From the NCBI GenBank assembly GCA_045655325.1, contig JAZOOY010000036.1:1-60950 (forward strand): a DNA stretch of 60,950 nucleotides, written 5' to 3'. The notes under the pieces were generated by a model. That model was not told the origin of the DNA. It saw only the letters and a program-made list of their open reading frames with translations, and ran no database searches. The stretch is from UBA1738 sp045655325. Lineage in GTDB: Bacteria; Bacillota; Clostridia; UBA1381. Of the stretch, positions 44,888 to 53,852 are shown one piece after another. The position numbers and the translations under genes are program-made. The stretch's first letter is position 1. Each line of letters starts with the position of its first letter.

Positions 44888-46753
44888 ATGAAAAATTTTC
44901 AGATTTTTAGATATTTAAAAAGACTTCTGCCGCTAATAATAGTTTTCTGCCTTTTGGCAACTTATGCTATTTATTTCAAGCTTTCAACATCAAACACATA
45001 TATAGCGTCAGAAGTTATCCACTATAACGACGAAAAAGCAGAACAGGGCCTTGCGCCAACAGGAGATAAGCTGGATGTTAACGAAATTAAGTCATCTGCC
45101 GTAATGTCAAAGGTTGTTGACAAAATGGGTCTTACAGGCATTTATTCAGTTGATAGCCTTATCTCAAGAATAGATATAACCCCGATTGAGGATGCGGATA
45201 AAGTAGCACAAAAAGAGGCAAAACTTGAAGAAGGCGAAGAATACATATATGAGCCAAGCACATTTATTGTGTCCTTTGCTGCAACAAGCGGTGAAGGTGC
45301 AACCTTTGCAAGAACAATCCTTGACGAAATTTTGGACGTTTACTTCGAAAGCTTCAGCCAGAAGTACGTAAATGTGGCACCGGCTAACAACACCATCGAA
45401 AATCTTAATAAAAACGATTACGACTTTATTGAGATGATGGAGCTAATTGACACAAGTATTGATAATACTCTTTCTACTTTGTATCAGAGAATAAATCAGA
45501 ATAACTATTACAGATCAACTGAAACAGGTGTATCATTCAGTGAACTTGCCGACGATTTTAACTATTTAAGACAGGTTAAGGTTTCCTCACTTTTCTCAAA
45601 GATTTATAAGTATCAGATTACAAAAAACAAGTCTGTGCTTGTATCTGACTATACAACAAGAATAGACAATAACAAGATTGCTAACGTAAAAGACGAAAGC
45701 CTTGTTGAAGATATTGTTACTGTAATTGATGCTTATGTTAAGAAGATGAGAGAATCAGGCAACACAAACATAAGCTACGAGTATATTCTTGACAATCTTC
45801 ACGAAAGAAACGTTCAGGACTATGTTGGTGACCAGACAGTAACTTATGATGAACTTATATATAGCTGGAGAGACAGAAGAGAAAGTAAGGAACACGCAAT
45901 TATTGATTCTGCATACTGCACATATGTAATAGACACATTCACAAAATGTACAGGAAACTGCGGTGGAATCTGTGAAACTTCAGGTGCAACCTGTTCAGAG
46001 CTCAGCAATATTTACTATGCTACTGTGAGAGAAAGTGTTGAGACAGAAATCAACACACTTTTAGAGGAACTATCCAGTCTTTATAACATAACTACAAAGA
46101 CAAATGACGAATACAACAAATACCTTGGCGCAAGCTATATTTCTGTATTGTCATCAGCATCTGTAAGAGAAAGCATTAACGTAACTCTATATACAATAAT
46201 CGCATTCTTCTTCCTGGTAGTTCTTCTATGTGGCGGAGCAATTGTTCTTGGAAGAGCAGGCGACATTATCAATTACATTTTCTATACAGACCACTTAACA
46301 GGCTTTAATAACCGTGCATATCTTGATAAGTACCTGAAATCAAAAGACAAAAAACTACTTGATGACGGAAATGTTTACTGTATGCTTGACATAACCAATC
46401 TTGTACACATAAACGGTGAATATTCAAGAGACGTGGGTGACGAAATTATCAAGATGTTCACAAACTACATAAAGGAAGCTTTCGGTAAAACAAAGACTGA
46501 ATATATCTATAACGGTAACGGAAGCTTTGTTATGTTAACAGAAGAATCTGATTACATTACTGTTGAAGACATAATGCGACTATTCAGATTAAGACTTGAC
46601 GAAAGAGAAGAACATAAAGAAGTTGTGATTGAATACAAGATCGGTATCGCTGAAACATTCAAGGAAAATAAAACAGCAAGAAAACTTCTTTCAGAAGCAA
46701 TCAAAAGCAAAAAAGAATACGTTTCAGATTTAAAGGAAAAAAGTTCACTTTAA
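44888..46753 (+). CDS. Wzz-like co-polymerase fused to a degenerate GGDEF domain
   Basis: A 621-residue protein. A first membrane segment (about 12-30) is followed by a Wzz-like N-terminal pattern (YIASEVIHYN, NEIKSSAVMSKVVDKMG), a large extracytoplasmic helical region, and a second membrane segment (about 433-455). The cytoplasmic end is a GGDEF domain starting DHLTGFNNR (from Asp468), but the signature is GNGSF (543-547), so cyclase activity is very unlikely. An extracytoplasmic Cys cluster (CTGNCGGICETSGATC) lies around residue 353. The domain may bind GTP or c-di-GMP and adjust chain length from inside. No gap or frameshift lies between the halves. Confidence 0.8.
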   Translation: MKNFQIFRYLKRLLPLIIVFCLLATYAIYFKLSTSNTYIASEVIHYNDEKAEQGLAPTGDKLDVNEIKSSAVMSKVVDKMGLTGIYSVDSLISRIDITPIEDADKVAQKEAKLEEGEEYIYEPSTFIVSFAATSGEGATFARTILDEILDVYFESFSQKYVNVAPANNTIENLNKNDYDFIEMMELIDTSIDNTLSTLYQRINQNNYYRSTETGVSFSELADDFNYLRQVKVSSLFSKIYKYQITKNKSVLVSDYTTRIDNNKIANVKDESLVEDIVTVIDAYVKKMRESGNTNISYEYILDNLHERNVQDYVGDQTVTYDELIYSWRDRRESKEHAIIDSAYCTYVIDTFTKCTGNCGGICETSGATCSELSNIYYATVRESVETEINTLLEELSSLYNITTKTNDEYNKYLGASYISVLSSASVRESINVTLYTIIAFFFLVVLLCGGAIVLGRAGDIINYIFYTDHLTGFNNRAYLDKYLKSKDKKLLDDGNVYCMLDITNLVHINGEYSRDVGDEIIKMFTNYIKEAFGKTKTEYIYNGNGSFVMLTEESDYITVEDIMRLFRLRLDEREEHKEVVIEYKIGIAETFKENKTARKLLSEAIKSKKEYVSDLKEKSSL

Positions 46754-46787
46754 GTAAGATTTTTTGAAAGAAAGGAGGGCAATAGGC

Positions 46788-48089
46788 GTGGAAAATAAAA
46801 TTCTTGAAAAAGCAAAAGTGTTTTATTTCATGGTTGTAGCCGTTATGATGTACTATTTTCTAAATGAGTACATAGACGTCGGTTTGCACGTTACATATCG
46901 TCACGCATTTGCCCTTGTTCTTTTCGCATCTTCTGCGCTTATGTTTTTGTATAAGCCCAATATTGCAAGAGGCTTTACAGCTTTTAAAAAAGCCTGTGTT
47001 TACAGTGTTCCGCTTTTGGTAACAACGGTGGTATCTCTGTTTATATGGTTTGTGGGAACTGTGGATACCAGCGTTATTTCAAGAGGTCTTTCAAGCTCAT
47101 TTATATATGTCAATATGCTATCCTTTGCTTTGGGAGCAGGTGCTATGCTTTATATTTTCGGTAAGCGTGGTATATGGTACAACCTTGTTGCTATTTTGAT
47201 AGCAAATATCCTTATGATAGCAACAGTTATCATAGAAAACGGGCTTGGAAATTATTTCTCGGAGTTTGTAACTCTTATAACAACCTTTGCAGGCGTAACG
47301 GGAGACATTATTATTCAGGCGGAAATTCACGAACTTGCGTTTTGTCTTGGCGCTTATTTGATTTATATGTTATTTAAGCCGAAGAAGGATATTGTTTACT
47401 TTATCTTACTTTTATTAAGCGTTTTCTGTTTCTTATCAGCGTTTAAACGAATTGCCATTGTTGCAATTGTTATTGCGCTTGCATTTGGATACCTTTTAAA
47501 ATTTATTGCAAAGTACAACAAAAAAACAGCATCAGGGCTTGTTACGTTCTTTTCAGTTGTTGTAATCGTTTTGCTTATAGGTTATATCGCACTTATAAAG
47601 GCCGATGCTTTTGAGCTTTTGGAAAGGGCAGGAATTAACACAAGCGGTCGTGTTGAGATTTATAACGCGGTTGATAAATTCTACGAATTCAGCCCAGGAT
47701 TTTTAGGCAACGGAATCGGTTTTTTGACCTATCAGTTAAATACATTTATGAACGTGGGCGTTGCCTCTGTTCATAACGACTTTTTGCAACACTTCATTGA
47801 TTTAGGGTTCTTTGGATATATTATCTGGCTCGTATCAATGACATTGATAAGAGTATGGTATTTTGGTAAAAAAGGAAATGTGGAAAATGCCATTATTACC
47901 TTTATGCTTACCCTTTACCTTATAATTGTTTCAACAACAGATAACACAATGAACTATCCGCTACTGACGGGTGTTCTTGCAATATTGATGATGGGCAACA
48001 GTTTTGATGAAGATGTAAAAAGTCAAGAACTTAAGTTGTTCGGCTATGTTTCAAAGGAAAACAGAGAAGAAAGTGATTCGCTATTATGA
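46788..48089 (+). CDS. Wzy-like O-antigen/exopolysaccharide polymerase
   Basis: A 433-residue protein with 10-12 hydrophobic segments and a large loop near 285-345 carrying GRVEIYNAV, LGNGIGF and VHNDFLQHFIDLG, which is the O-antigen ligase/polymerase family (PF04932) pattern. It should join lipid-linked repeat units outside the membrane. Start is GTG 46788 behind AAAGGAGG (46771-46778). The TTG at 46764 in the same frame precedes that site. Adjacent co-polymerase-like genes support the polymerase call. The stop overlaps the next start by ATGA. Confidence 0.87.
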   Translation: MENKILEKAKVFYFMVVAVMMYYFLNEYIDVGLHVTYRHAFALVLFASSALMFLYKPNIARGFTAFKKACVYSVPLLVTTVVSLFIWFVGTVDTSVISRGLSSSFIYVNMLSFALGAGAMLYIFGKRGIWYNLVAILIANILMIATVIIENGLGNYFSEFVTLITTFAGVTGDIIIQAEIHELAFCLGAYLIYMLFKPKKDIVYFILLLLSVFCFLSAFKRIAIVAIVIALAFGYLLKFIAKYNKKTASGLVTFFSVVVIVLLIGYIALIKADAFELLERAGINTSGRVEIYNAVDKFYEFSPGFLGNGIGFLTYQLNTFMNVGVASVHNDFLQHFIDLGFFGYIIWLVSMTLIRVWYFGKKGNVENAIITFMLTLYLIIVSTTDNTMNYPLLTGVLAILMMGNSFDEDVKSQELKLFGYVSKENREESDSLL

Positions 48090-49294
48090 AGATTTTAATG
48101 GTAAATAAGTTCCTTTATCCAAGAGGCGGAAGTGAAAGCTATATGCTTTATCTTGGCGAGCATCTTGAAAAAATGGGACATCAGGTTGAGTATTTTGGAA
48201 TGTATGATGAAAAAAATACTGTGGGAAATTCCGCAAATGCATATACTCAAAATATGGACTTTCATTCAAAAGGACTTGCAAGGTTTTTGTATCCTTTCAA
48301 GATAATCTATTCCTTTGAAGCGAAGAAAAAAATAATGCAGGCGATTGATACGTTTAAGCCTGATATTGTGCATATGAACAACATAAACTTTCAGCTTACA
48401 CCGTCCATAATTTACGGTGCAAAAAAGAAAGGAATACCCGTTGTTCAGACAGTGCATGACTACCAGATGATTTGCCCGAATCATTTGCTTTATAACTTTG
48501 ATAAAAATACTCCTTGCGAAAAATGCGTAGGAGGTTCACATATTAATTGCATCAAAAACAGATGTATTCATGGCTCTTTGGTAAAGAGTATTATAGGCGT
48601 AATTGAAGCTAAATTCTACTCATTTCTGAAGACTTACAAAAAGATTGATTTGTTTGTTTGCCCAAGTAAATTCCTTGAAAATAAGCTAATATCAGCAAAA
48701 GAATTTTATAAAGGCAAGACCAAAACAATACATAATTTTATAGACAAAGAAAAGTTTGCAAAAAACGGTAAAAAGGGAGAAAACTACATCGTATTTGTAG
48801 GCAGACTTTCAAAGGAAAAGGGTATTGAAAACATAGCCGAAACGGCAAAACTACTTCCTGATTACACATTTTTAGTGGCAGGAAGTGGCCCTGATGAAGA
48901 TATGTTAAAAGGCATAGAAAACATCAAGCTTGCAGGATTCTTAACAGGAGACAAGCTGACAGAACTTATGGGAAATGCAAAGGTTCTTCTATTGCCGTCT
49001 GTGTGCTATGAAAACTGCCCACTTTCTATACTTGAAGCGCATTCTATGGGCGTTCCTGTGGTCACAATGAACAGTGGCGGAATGGCAGAGCTTGTAAAAG
49101 ACGGTGTTACTGGTTCATTAGTAAAAGAGCCAACGCCTGAGGGGATCGCAGAAAAACTAAAAGAAATTATGGAAAATAAGGACTATTATAATAGTCTTAA
49201 AGAAAACTGCAAAAATGAAAAAGACAACATATTAAGTGTTGAAACATACTGCGACATTCTAGCCGGAGAATATGAAAAGCTAATTGCGAGGTGA
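48086..49294 (+). CDS. Family 4 glycosyltransferase with Cys-rich insert
   Basis: A GT-B enzyme of 402 residues. It begins KILMVNKFLYPRGGSESYM and ends with GRLSKEKGIENI and the E-x7-E site in YENCPLSILEAHSMG. Between about 130 and 160 a Cys-rich insert (HDYQMICPN, CEKCVGG, INCIKNRC) is present, seen in a subgroup of EPS glycosyltransferases and possibly metal-binding. The sugar donor is unknown. It overlaps the polymerase gene upstream and is followed closely by a GT2 gene. Confidence 0.9.
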   Translation: MKILMVNKFLYPRGGSESYMLYLGEHLEKMGHQVEYFGMYDEKNTVGNSANAYTQNMDFHSKGLARFLYPFKIIYSFEAKKKIMQAIDTFKPDIVHMNNINFQLTPSIIYGAKKKGIPVVQTVHDYQMICPNHLLYNFDKNTPCEKCVGGSHINCIKNRCIHGSLVKSIIGVIEAKFYSFLKTYKKIDLFVCPSKFLENKLISAKEFYKGKTKTIHNFIDKEKFAKNGKKGENYIVFVGRLSKEKGIENIAETAKLLPDYTFLVAGSGPDEDMLKGIENIKLAGFLTGDKLTELMGNAKVLLLPSVCYENCPLSILEAHSMGVPVVTMNSGGMAELVKDGVTGSLVKEPTPEGIAEKLKEIMENKDYYNSLKENCKNEKDNILSVETYCDILAGEYEKLIAR

Positions 49295-49299
49295 GATAA

Positions 49300-50358
49300 G
49301 TGCCACAGCCGAAAGTGAGCGTTATTATTCCTGTATATAACGTGGAAAAGTATCTTGAAAGATGCATAAAATCTTTACAGAATCAAACTTTAGAGGATAT
49401 TGAGATAATCCTTGTAGATGACTCCTCAACCGATTCATCTCTTGAAATTTGCGAAAAGATGGCAAAAGAAGATACTCGTATAAAAGTTATTCATAAGGAA
49501 AACCAGGGCGCAGGCTTGGCACGAAATACCGCACTTAAAGAGGCAACAGGGAAGTACATCGGCTTTTTGGATTCCGACGATTTTGTAGAACCCGATATGT
49601 TCAAAATCCTTTACGAAAAGGCGGAAGAATATGGGTCAGACCTTGTTATGTCAGGAGTTTTGTTCGTAGACGGAAATATGTTCAGCCACCAAGGTGAATG
49701 CATTAGAAAGATATATTTTGACAAAGATACCCACTTTGAAACAGAAGAAGAATTAAAGAAACTTAAGATGGGTATTGTGGGCGCTTTGCCCGAAGATAGC
49801 GATGACAGTAAATACGGCATGAGCATCTGGAAAAACCTGTTCAGGCACGATGTAATAAAGGAAAACAATATTGAGTTTGTGTCAGAACGAGAAATGCTTT
49901 CGGAAGATGCAATCTTTATGGTGGATTACATATCCGCTATCAAAAAAGCAACAGGAATTCCTGAAGCATTTTATAACTACTGCAGAAACGAAGCGTCAAT
50001 TTCAAAATCATATAAAAAGGATAGATTTGAAAAGAGTCTTGTTTTCGTAAATGCAGTAGAAGAAAGATTCAAAAAAGATATAAAGCCCGAAGAATATCAG
50101 GTCTATATTAACAGGTTCTGGCAGGCAATGTGCCGAGTGTTATGCTCGCAAGAGATAATGTATGCAAATGATAACAGTATAAAGTTTTCTGACCTTAAAA
50201 AAAGGCTGAAAGCCGTGTGCACACATAAGTTTACTGTAAGGGCACTTAAAGAATACCCGATATGCAAATTACCGCCAAAACAAAGGGTGTTTGCGTATGC
50301 TATGAAGTATAGATTATACTTTTTACTAAAAGTACTCGTTAGCTTGAGAAGCAGATAG
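49300..50358 (+). CDS. Family 2 glycosyltransferase A
   Basis: A 352-residue GT-A glycosyltransferase. The N-terminal VSVIIPVYNVEKYL, DDSSTDSS and the DXD-like FLDSDD are clear, followed by a C-terminal region of about 130 residues without strong signature. Start is GTG 49300 behind GAGGTGAG. First of three successive GT2 genes that probably add the remaining sugars of the repeat unit. Specificity not readable. Confidence 0.92.
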   Translation: MPQPKVSVIIPVYNVEKYLERCIKSLQNQTLEDIEIILVDDSSTDSSLEICEKMAKEDTRIKVIHKENQGAGLARNTALKEATGKYIGFLDSDDFVEPDMFKILYEKAEEYGSDLVMSGVLFVDGNMFSHQGECIRKIYFDKDTHFETEEELKKLKMGIVGALPEDSDDSKYGMSIWKNLFRHDVIKENNIEFVSEREMLSEDAIFMVDYISAIKKATGIPEAFYNYCRNEASISKSYKKDRFEKSLVFVNAVEERFKKDIKPEEYQVYINRFWQAMCRVLCSQEIMYANDNSIKFSDLKKRLKAVCTHKFTVRALKEYPICKLPPKQRVFAYAMKYRLYFLLKVLVSLRSR

Positions 50359-50367
50359 GTGATAAGA

Positions 50368-51387
50368 ATGTTTTTTTCTGTAATAGTACCGGTATACAAG
50401 GTTGAAAAATACTTGCCAAGCTCAATAGAAAGTGTTTTGAATCAGACATTTTCCGATTTTGAGCTAATTTTGGTTAATGACGGCTCACCTGATAGATGCC
50501 CTGAAATTTGCGAAATGTATGCTCAAAAGGATAGTCGTATAAAGGTGATTCATAAGGAAAACGGCGGACTTGCCAGCGCAAGAAGAGCAGGCATAAAGGT
50601 GGCACAAGGTGACTATGTATATAACCTTGATTCAGATGACCTTATTGAAAATGACACCTTGGAATACGCATATAACATAATAAAAGAAACCAACTGTGAT
50701 ATTGTATCTTTTGCGTACAGATGGGTAAAAAACGGTAAGACTGTAAGCATCACAAATGACGGTCTTGATGAAGGACTTTATGCCGAAAAGGATATTGAAA
50801 AATATATTTATCCAAGACTTTTAATGGACAAAAATATGAATCATATTTCATATTATTTGTCGGGAAAAGCAGTAAAAAGAGAGTTTTTGACACCCTATCA
50901 GCTGGGCGTTAGCGAAAAAATCTCTTTGGGTGAAGATTTGTGTTGTGTTTTTCCTTGTTACCTTAACGCAAAAAGAGTGTATATAAGCAAGAAAGAGACG
51001 TACTTATACACGGTTCGAGATGATTCCTTATCAAAGGATTTTAACGCAGGGCAAATTCTTTTGATACAAGATGTTATAAATGAATTAAAAACAAAAAATA
51101 TTGAAAAAGTAACAGATTTTGAAGAACAGATTTCCCGATATTCCTGCTTTATGTGCTTTGCGATATTGGCGTCAGCAGCAGAGGGAAATCACTTCAAAAA
51201 TATAGATGAAATCAAGAATAATATTATAAATTCTTTGCACAATGAAAAAATCAAGAATGCCCGATTTGAAAACATATCAATCAAGAGCAAAATCTCTATT
51301 TTCCTTATGAAAAAGGGATGCTACAAAATGGCATTTTATTTCCTTAACCTGTGCAAAAAAATCAAAACTGTTTTAAGGAAAGGGTGA
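50368..51387 (+). CDS. Family 2 glycosyltransferase B
   Basis: A 339-residue GT-A glycosyltransferase with FSVIVPVYKVEKYL, NDGSPDRCPE and NLDSDDL. ATG 50368 is used, since TAGGTGA immediately upstream overlaps the previous stop; the in-frame GTG at 50359 starts on that site. Closely similar in layout to the neighbours, so these genes may derive from duplication. Confidence 0.91.
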   Translation: MFFSVIVPVYKVEKYLPSSIESVLNQTFSDFELILVNDGSPDRCPEICEMYAQKDSRIKVIHKENGGLASARRAGIKVAQGDYVYNLDSDDLIENDTLEYAYNIIKETNCDIVSFAYRWVKNGKTVSITNDGLDEGLYAEKDIEKYIYPRLLMDKNMNHISYYLSGKAVKREFLTPYQLGVSEKISLGEDLCCVFPCYLNAKRVYISKKETYLYTVRDDSLSKDFNAGQILLIQDVINELKTKNIEKVTDFEEQISRYSCFMCFAILASAAEGNHFKNIDEIKNNIINSLHNEKIKNARFENISIKSKISIFLMKKGCYKMAFYFLNLCKKIKTVLRKG

Positions 51388-51394
51388 ATACCTT

Positions 51395-52459
51395 ATGAAA
51401 CCTGATATATCAGTAATTATGAGCGTTTATAATGGCGAAGTATACCTTGCCGAGGCGATAGAAAGCGTTATAAACCAGACTTTTAAAAACTGGGAACTTA
51501 TCATAATAAACGATTGTTCAACAGACTCAACTGCCGAAATACTTGACGAGTTTTCTAAAAAGGATGAAAGAATAAAGGTGCATCCAAACGAAGTAAATTT
51601 AAGGCTTCCAACATCCCTTAATAAGGCGATTTCACTATGCCAGGGTAAGTACATAGCAAGAATGGATGCGGATGATATCTGTCTTCCGAAAAGGCTTGAA
51701 AAACAGTTCAAGTTTATGGAAGAGCATAGCGATGTAGCACTGTCATCCTGCAGATTCATGACGGTTAAAAACGGCGTATATGCATCAGGCGGTGCAGGCG
51801 GAAGATGCGATTTTGAAGCATTAAAAGCAATGCTTTTGGTTATGAACCCAATACTTCATCCGGGCGTTATTGCCAAGGCAGAAGTACTTAAAAAATATAA
51901 TTATGACACAACTTTAACTTGTACCGAAGACCTTGAGCTTTGGACAAGATTAGTAATGGAAAATCAGAAGTTAGAGATTCTTCCTGAATGTTTGTTGATA
52001 TACAGACTTCACGATAAGCAAATCACAAGCACAACGCTTGAAAGACAGAAAGTAGAAGTGCTTAAAATTCAGCAGAAATTTTATGGCACACTTTTGCAGG
52101 AAATGGACGAAGAAATGCAAAAGTTCTATATCAGCGGAATCTATTTTAAGGAAAATGCTGACATACGAAAATTCTTTGAATACGCAGTATGGCTTAAAAA
52201 AGTTCTTACTAAAAATTTTGATGAAAACGCTGTAAATTATGCGCTTTTTGAAATTTTAGCAGAGTACAAAAGATGTGGCGTATCAAAGTGGGATATTCTA
52301 AAAGTGATGCTTACATGCAACCCGTTCTTCTTGATAAAAGAAATTATCCGAAGAAAAAGAACAGCGAAAACCGATATTGAAAAATGCATTAAGGTTGCAA
52401 AGGAAAGAGGTCTTAAAAAGACTTGCGGAACAAAGGAGTATCCGATTTTTGAAAAATAG
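51395..52459 (+). CDS. Family 2 glycosyltransferase C
   Basis: A 354-residue GT-A glycosyltransferase with ISVIMSVYNGEVYL, NDCSTDST and ARMDADDICLPKRLEKQ. That last box is characteristic of the EpsE/galactosyl- or glucosyl-transferase GT2 subgroup. The start follows AAGGAAAGGG. It precedes the GGDEF-EAL gene by 15 bases, so polysaccharide synthesis and c-di-GMP turnover genes are probably in one transcript. Confidence 0.92.
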   Translation: MKPDISVIMSVYNGEVYLAEAIESVINQTFKNWELIIINDCSTDSTAEILDEFSKKDERIKVHPNEVNLRLPTSLNKAISLCQGKYIARMDADDICLPKRLEKQFKFMEEHSDVALSSCRFMTVKNGVYASGGAGGRCDFEALKAMLLVMNPILHPGVIAKAEVLKKYNYDTTLTCTEDLELWTRLVMENQKLEILPECLLIYRLHDKQITSTTLERQKVEVLKIQQKFYGTLLQEMDEEMQKFYISGIYFKENADIRKFFEYAVWLKKVLTKNFDENAVNYALFEILAEYKRCGVSKWDILKVMLTCNPFFLIKEIIRRKRTAKTDIEKCIKVAKERGLKKTCGTKEYPIFEK

Positions 52460-52474
52460 TTAGGAGCTAAAAGA

Positions 52475-53839
52475 ATGAGGTTTTTTGAATACCCTTATGT
52501 AATTATAACTATTCTTGCAATATTCATTATTTTGATGGGATTGGTTGGACTTTATTTCACAATTAAATCTGTGAGAACAGCCAAGGGAACAGCAGAGAAA
52601 AGTTTTTGCGGTATAGGAAAAATAGAAAACGATTTTGAAAAGGCAGGAGAAATGCGAAAAAATCGCTCTGTTGTCTATATTTCCATATCCCTTGACGGAA
52701 TGAAAAGACTATATTCAGAGTCAAAAGCAGGAAGAATGTATGAACAGATAAAAGGCATTTTATTTAAGCATTTTTGTCTTGGTATTGACGGAGAAATTTC
52801 TCTTTACGGAGAAGAAAATTTTGTTGCACTGGCAGGTCTTGATGCAGATAAAATTGCAGAGTGCATCAATAAATGTTCTGAAGAAATCAATGAAACATTG
52901 GTAAAGTATGACGCGGTTAATGTTGTGCGTATTCACTTTGGATACCACGTCACAAGCTCAACCGATGTAACATTCAAAACGGCGCTATCACGTGCAAAGC
53001 AAGCTCTTAGCATGGCAGAGGATAAAGACGTTTTATCCTGCCAGTGGGACAGCTCAAGCGGAAGAGAATTTGAAAGAAAAATCAAGATTGAAAACAACAT
53101 ACAAAACGAGATTGAAAGCAACAGATTTTTCCTTGAATATCAGCCTATTTTAGATGCTAAAACAAATGAAATTATGGGTGCTGAAGTATTAGCAAGACTT
53201 AATTCGCAGGCAGAGGGAATCTTAACACCCCACGCTTTTCTTTCAGCAGTAAACAACGTAGGACTTAACGAAAAATTTGACTATTACATTTTTGAAAAGA
53301 ACTGCAAATGGATTTCAAGTGACAAAGAGGAAAGAAGCAAATATGTATACACAATCAACTTTTCACGTGCTACTCTTTGTGACGAAAACTTTGCGGAAAA
53401 TATAATAAAAACGGCAGAAGAATACGGGATTGATTGTTCTTGCATGGCAATTGAAATTCTTGAAGATAAGGATTTAAATGATAATGAACAAGACAATATG
53501 GTAAAAAATTTAACACTTTTAAAAGAAAAGGGTATGATGATTCTTTTAGACGACTTTGGAAAGGGTTATGCAGGCATCAGTGACCTTACAAAATTCGATA
53601 TAAGTATTGTAAAAATTGATAAAGCAATCACGCAAAATGCAATAAATGAAACAGGGTTTGTGCTTCTTAAAAATATTATACAAACAGCCCACGATTTAGG
53701 ATTTAAGACTTTGTGTGAAGGCATAGAAACAGAAGAACACAAAAAGATGGTAGTAGATGCCGGATGCGATATGCTCCAAGGATATTACATCTACCGTCCG
53801 ATGGCAGTTACAAAATTGGAAACTTTATTAAAAAAATAG
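52475..53839 (+). CDS. Membrane c-di-GMP phosphodiesterase (degenerate GGDEF-EAL)
   Basis: A 454-residue protein with one N-terminal membrane segment (about 6-28), a reduced GGDEF-like region (about 60-190) without the GGDEF signature, and a complete EAL domain (about 205-454). EAL catalytic residues are visible: the Glu in AEVLARL, Asn in INFSRATL, Glu in IEILED, LDDFGKGY, VKIDK, CEGIETEE and LQGYY. It should cleave c-di-GMP to pGpG. TAGGAG precedes the start. It lies between a glycosyltransferase and the GtrB-like gene. Confidence 0.92.
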   Translation: MRFFEYPYVIITILAIFIILMGLVGLYFTIKSVRTAKGTAEKSFCGIGKIENDFEKAGEMRKNRSVVYISISLDGMKRLYSESKAGRMYEQIKGILFKHFCLGIDGEISLYGEENFVALAGLDADKIAECINKCSEEINETLVKYDAVNVVRIHFGYHVTSSTDVTFKTALSRAKQALSMAEDKDVLSCQWDSSSGREFERKIKIENNIQNEIESNRFFLEYQPILDAKTNEIMGAEVLARLNSQAEGILTPHAFLSAVNNVGLNEKFDYYIFEKNCKWISSDKEERSKYVYTINFSRATLCDENFAENIIKTAEEYGIDCSCMAIEILEDKDLNDNEQDNMVKNLTLLKEKGMMILLDDFGKGYAGISDLTKFDISIVKIDKAITQNAINETGFVLLKNIIQTAHDLGFKTLCEGIETEEHKKMVVDAGCDMLQGYYIYRPMAVTKLETLLKK

Positions 53840-53852
53840 CAAGGTGGTTTTT

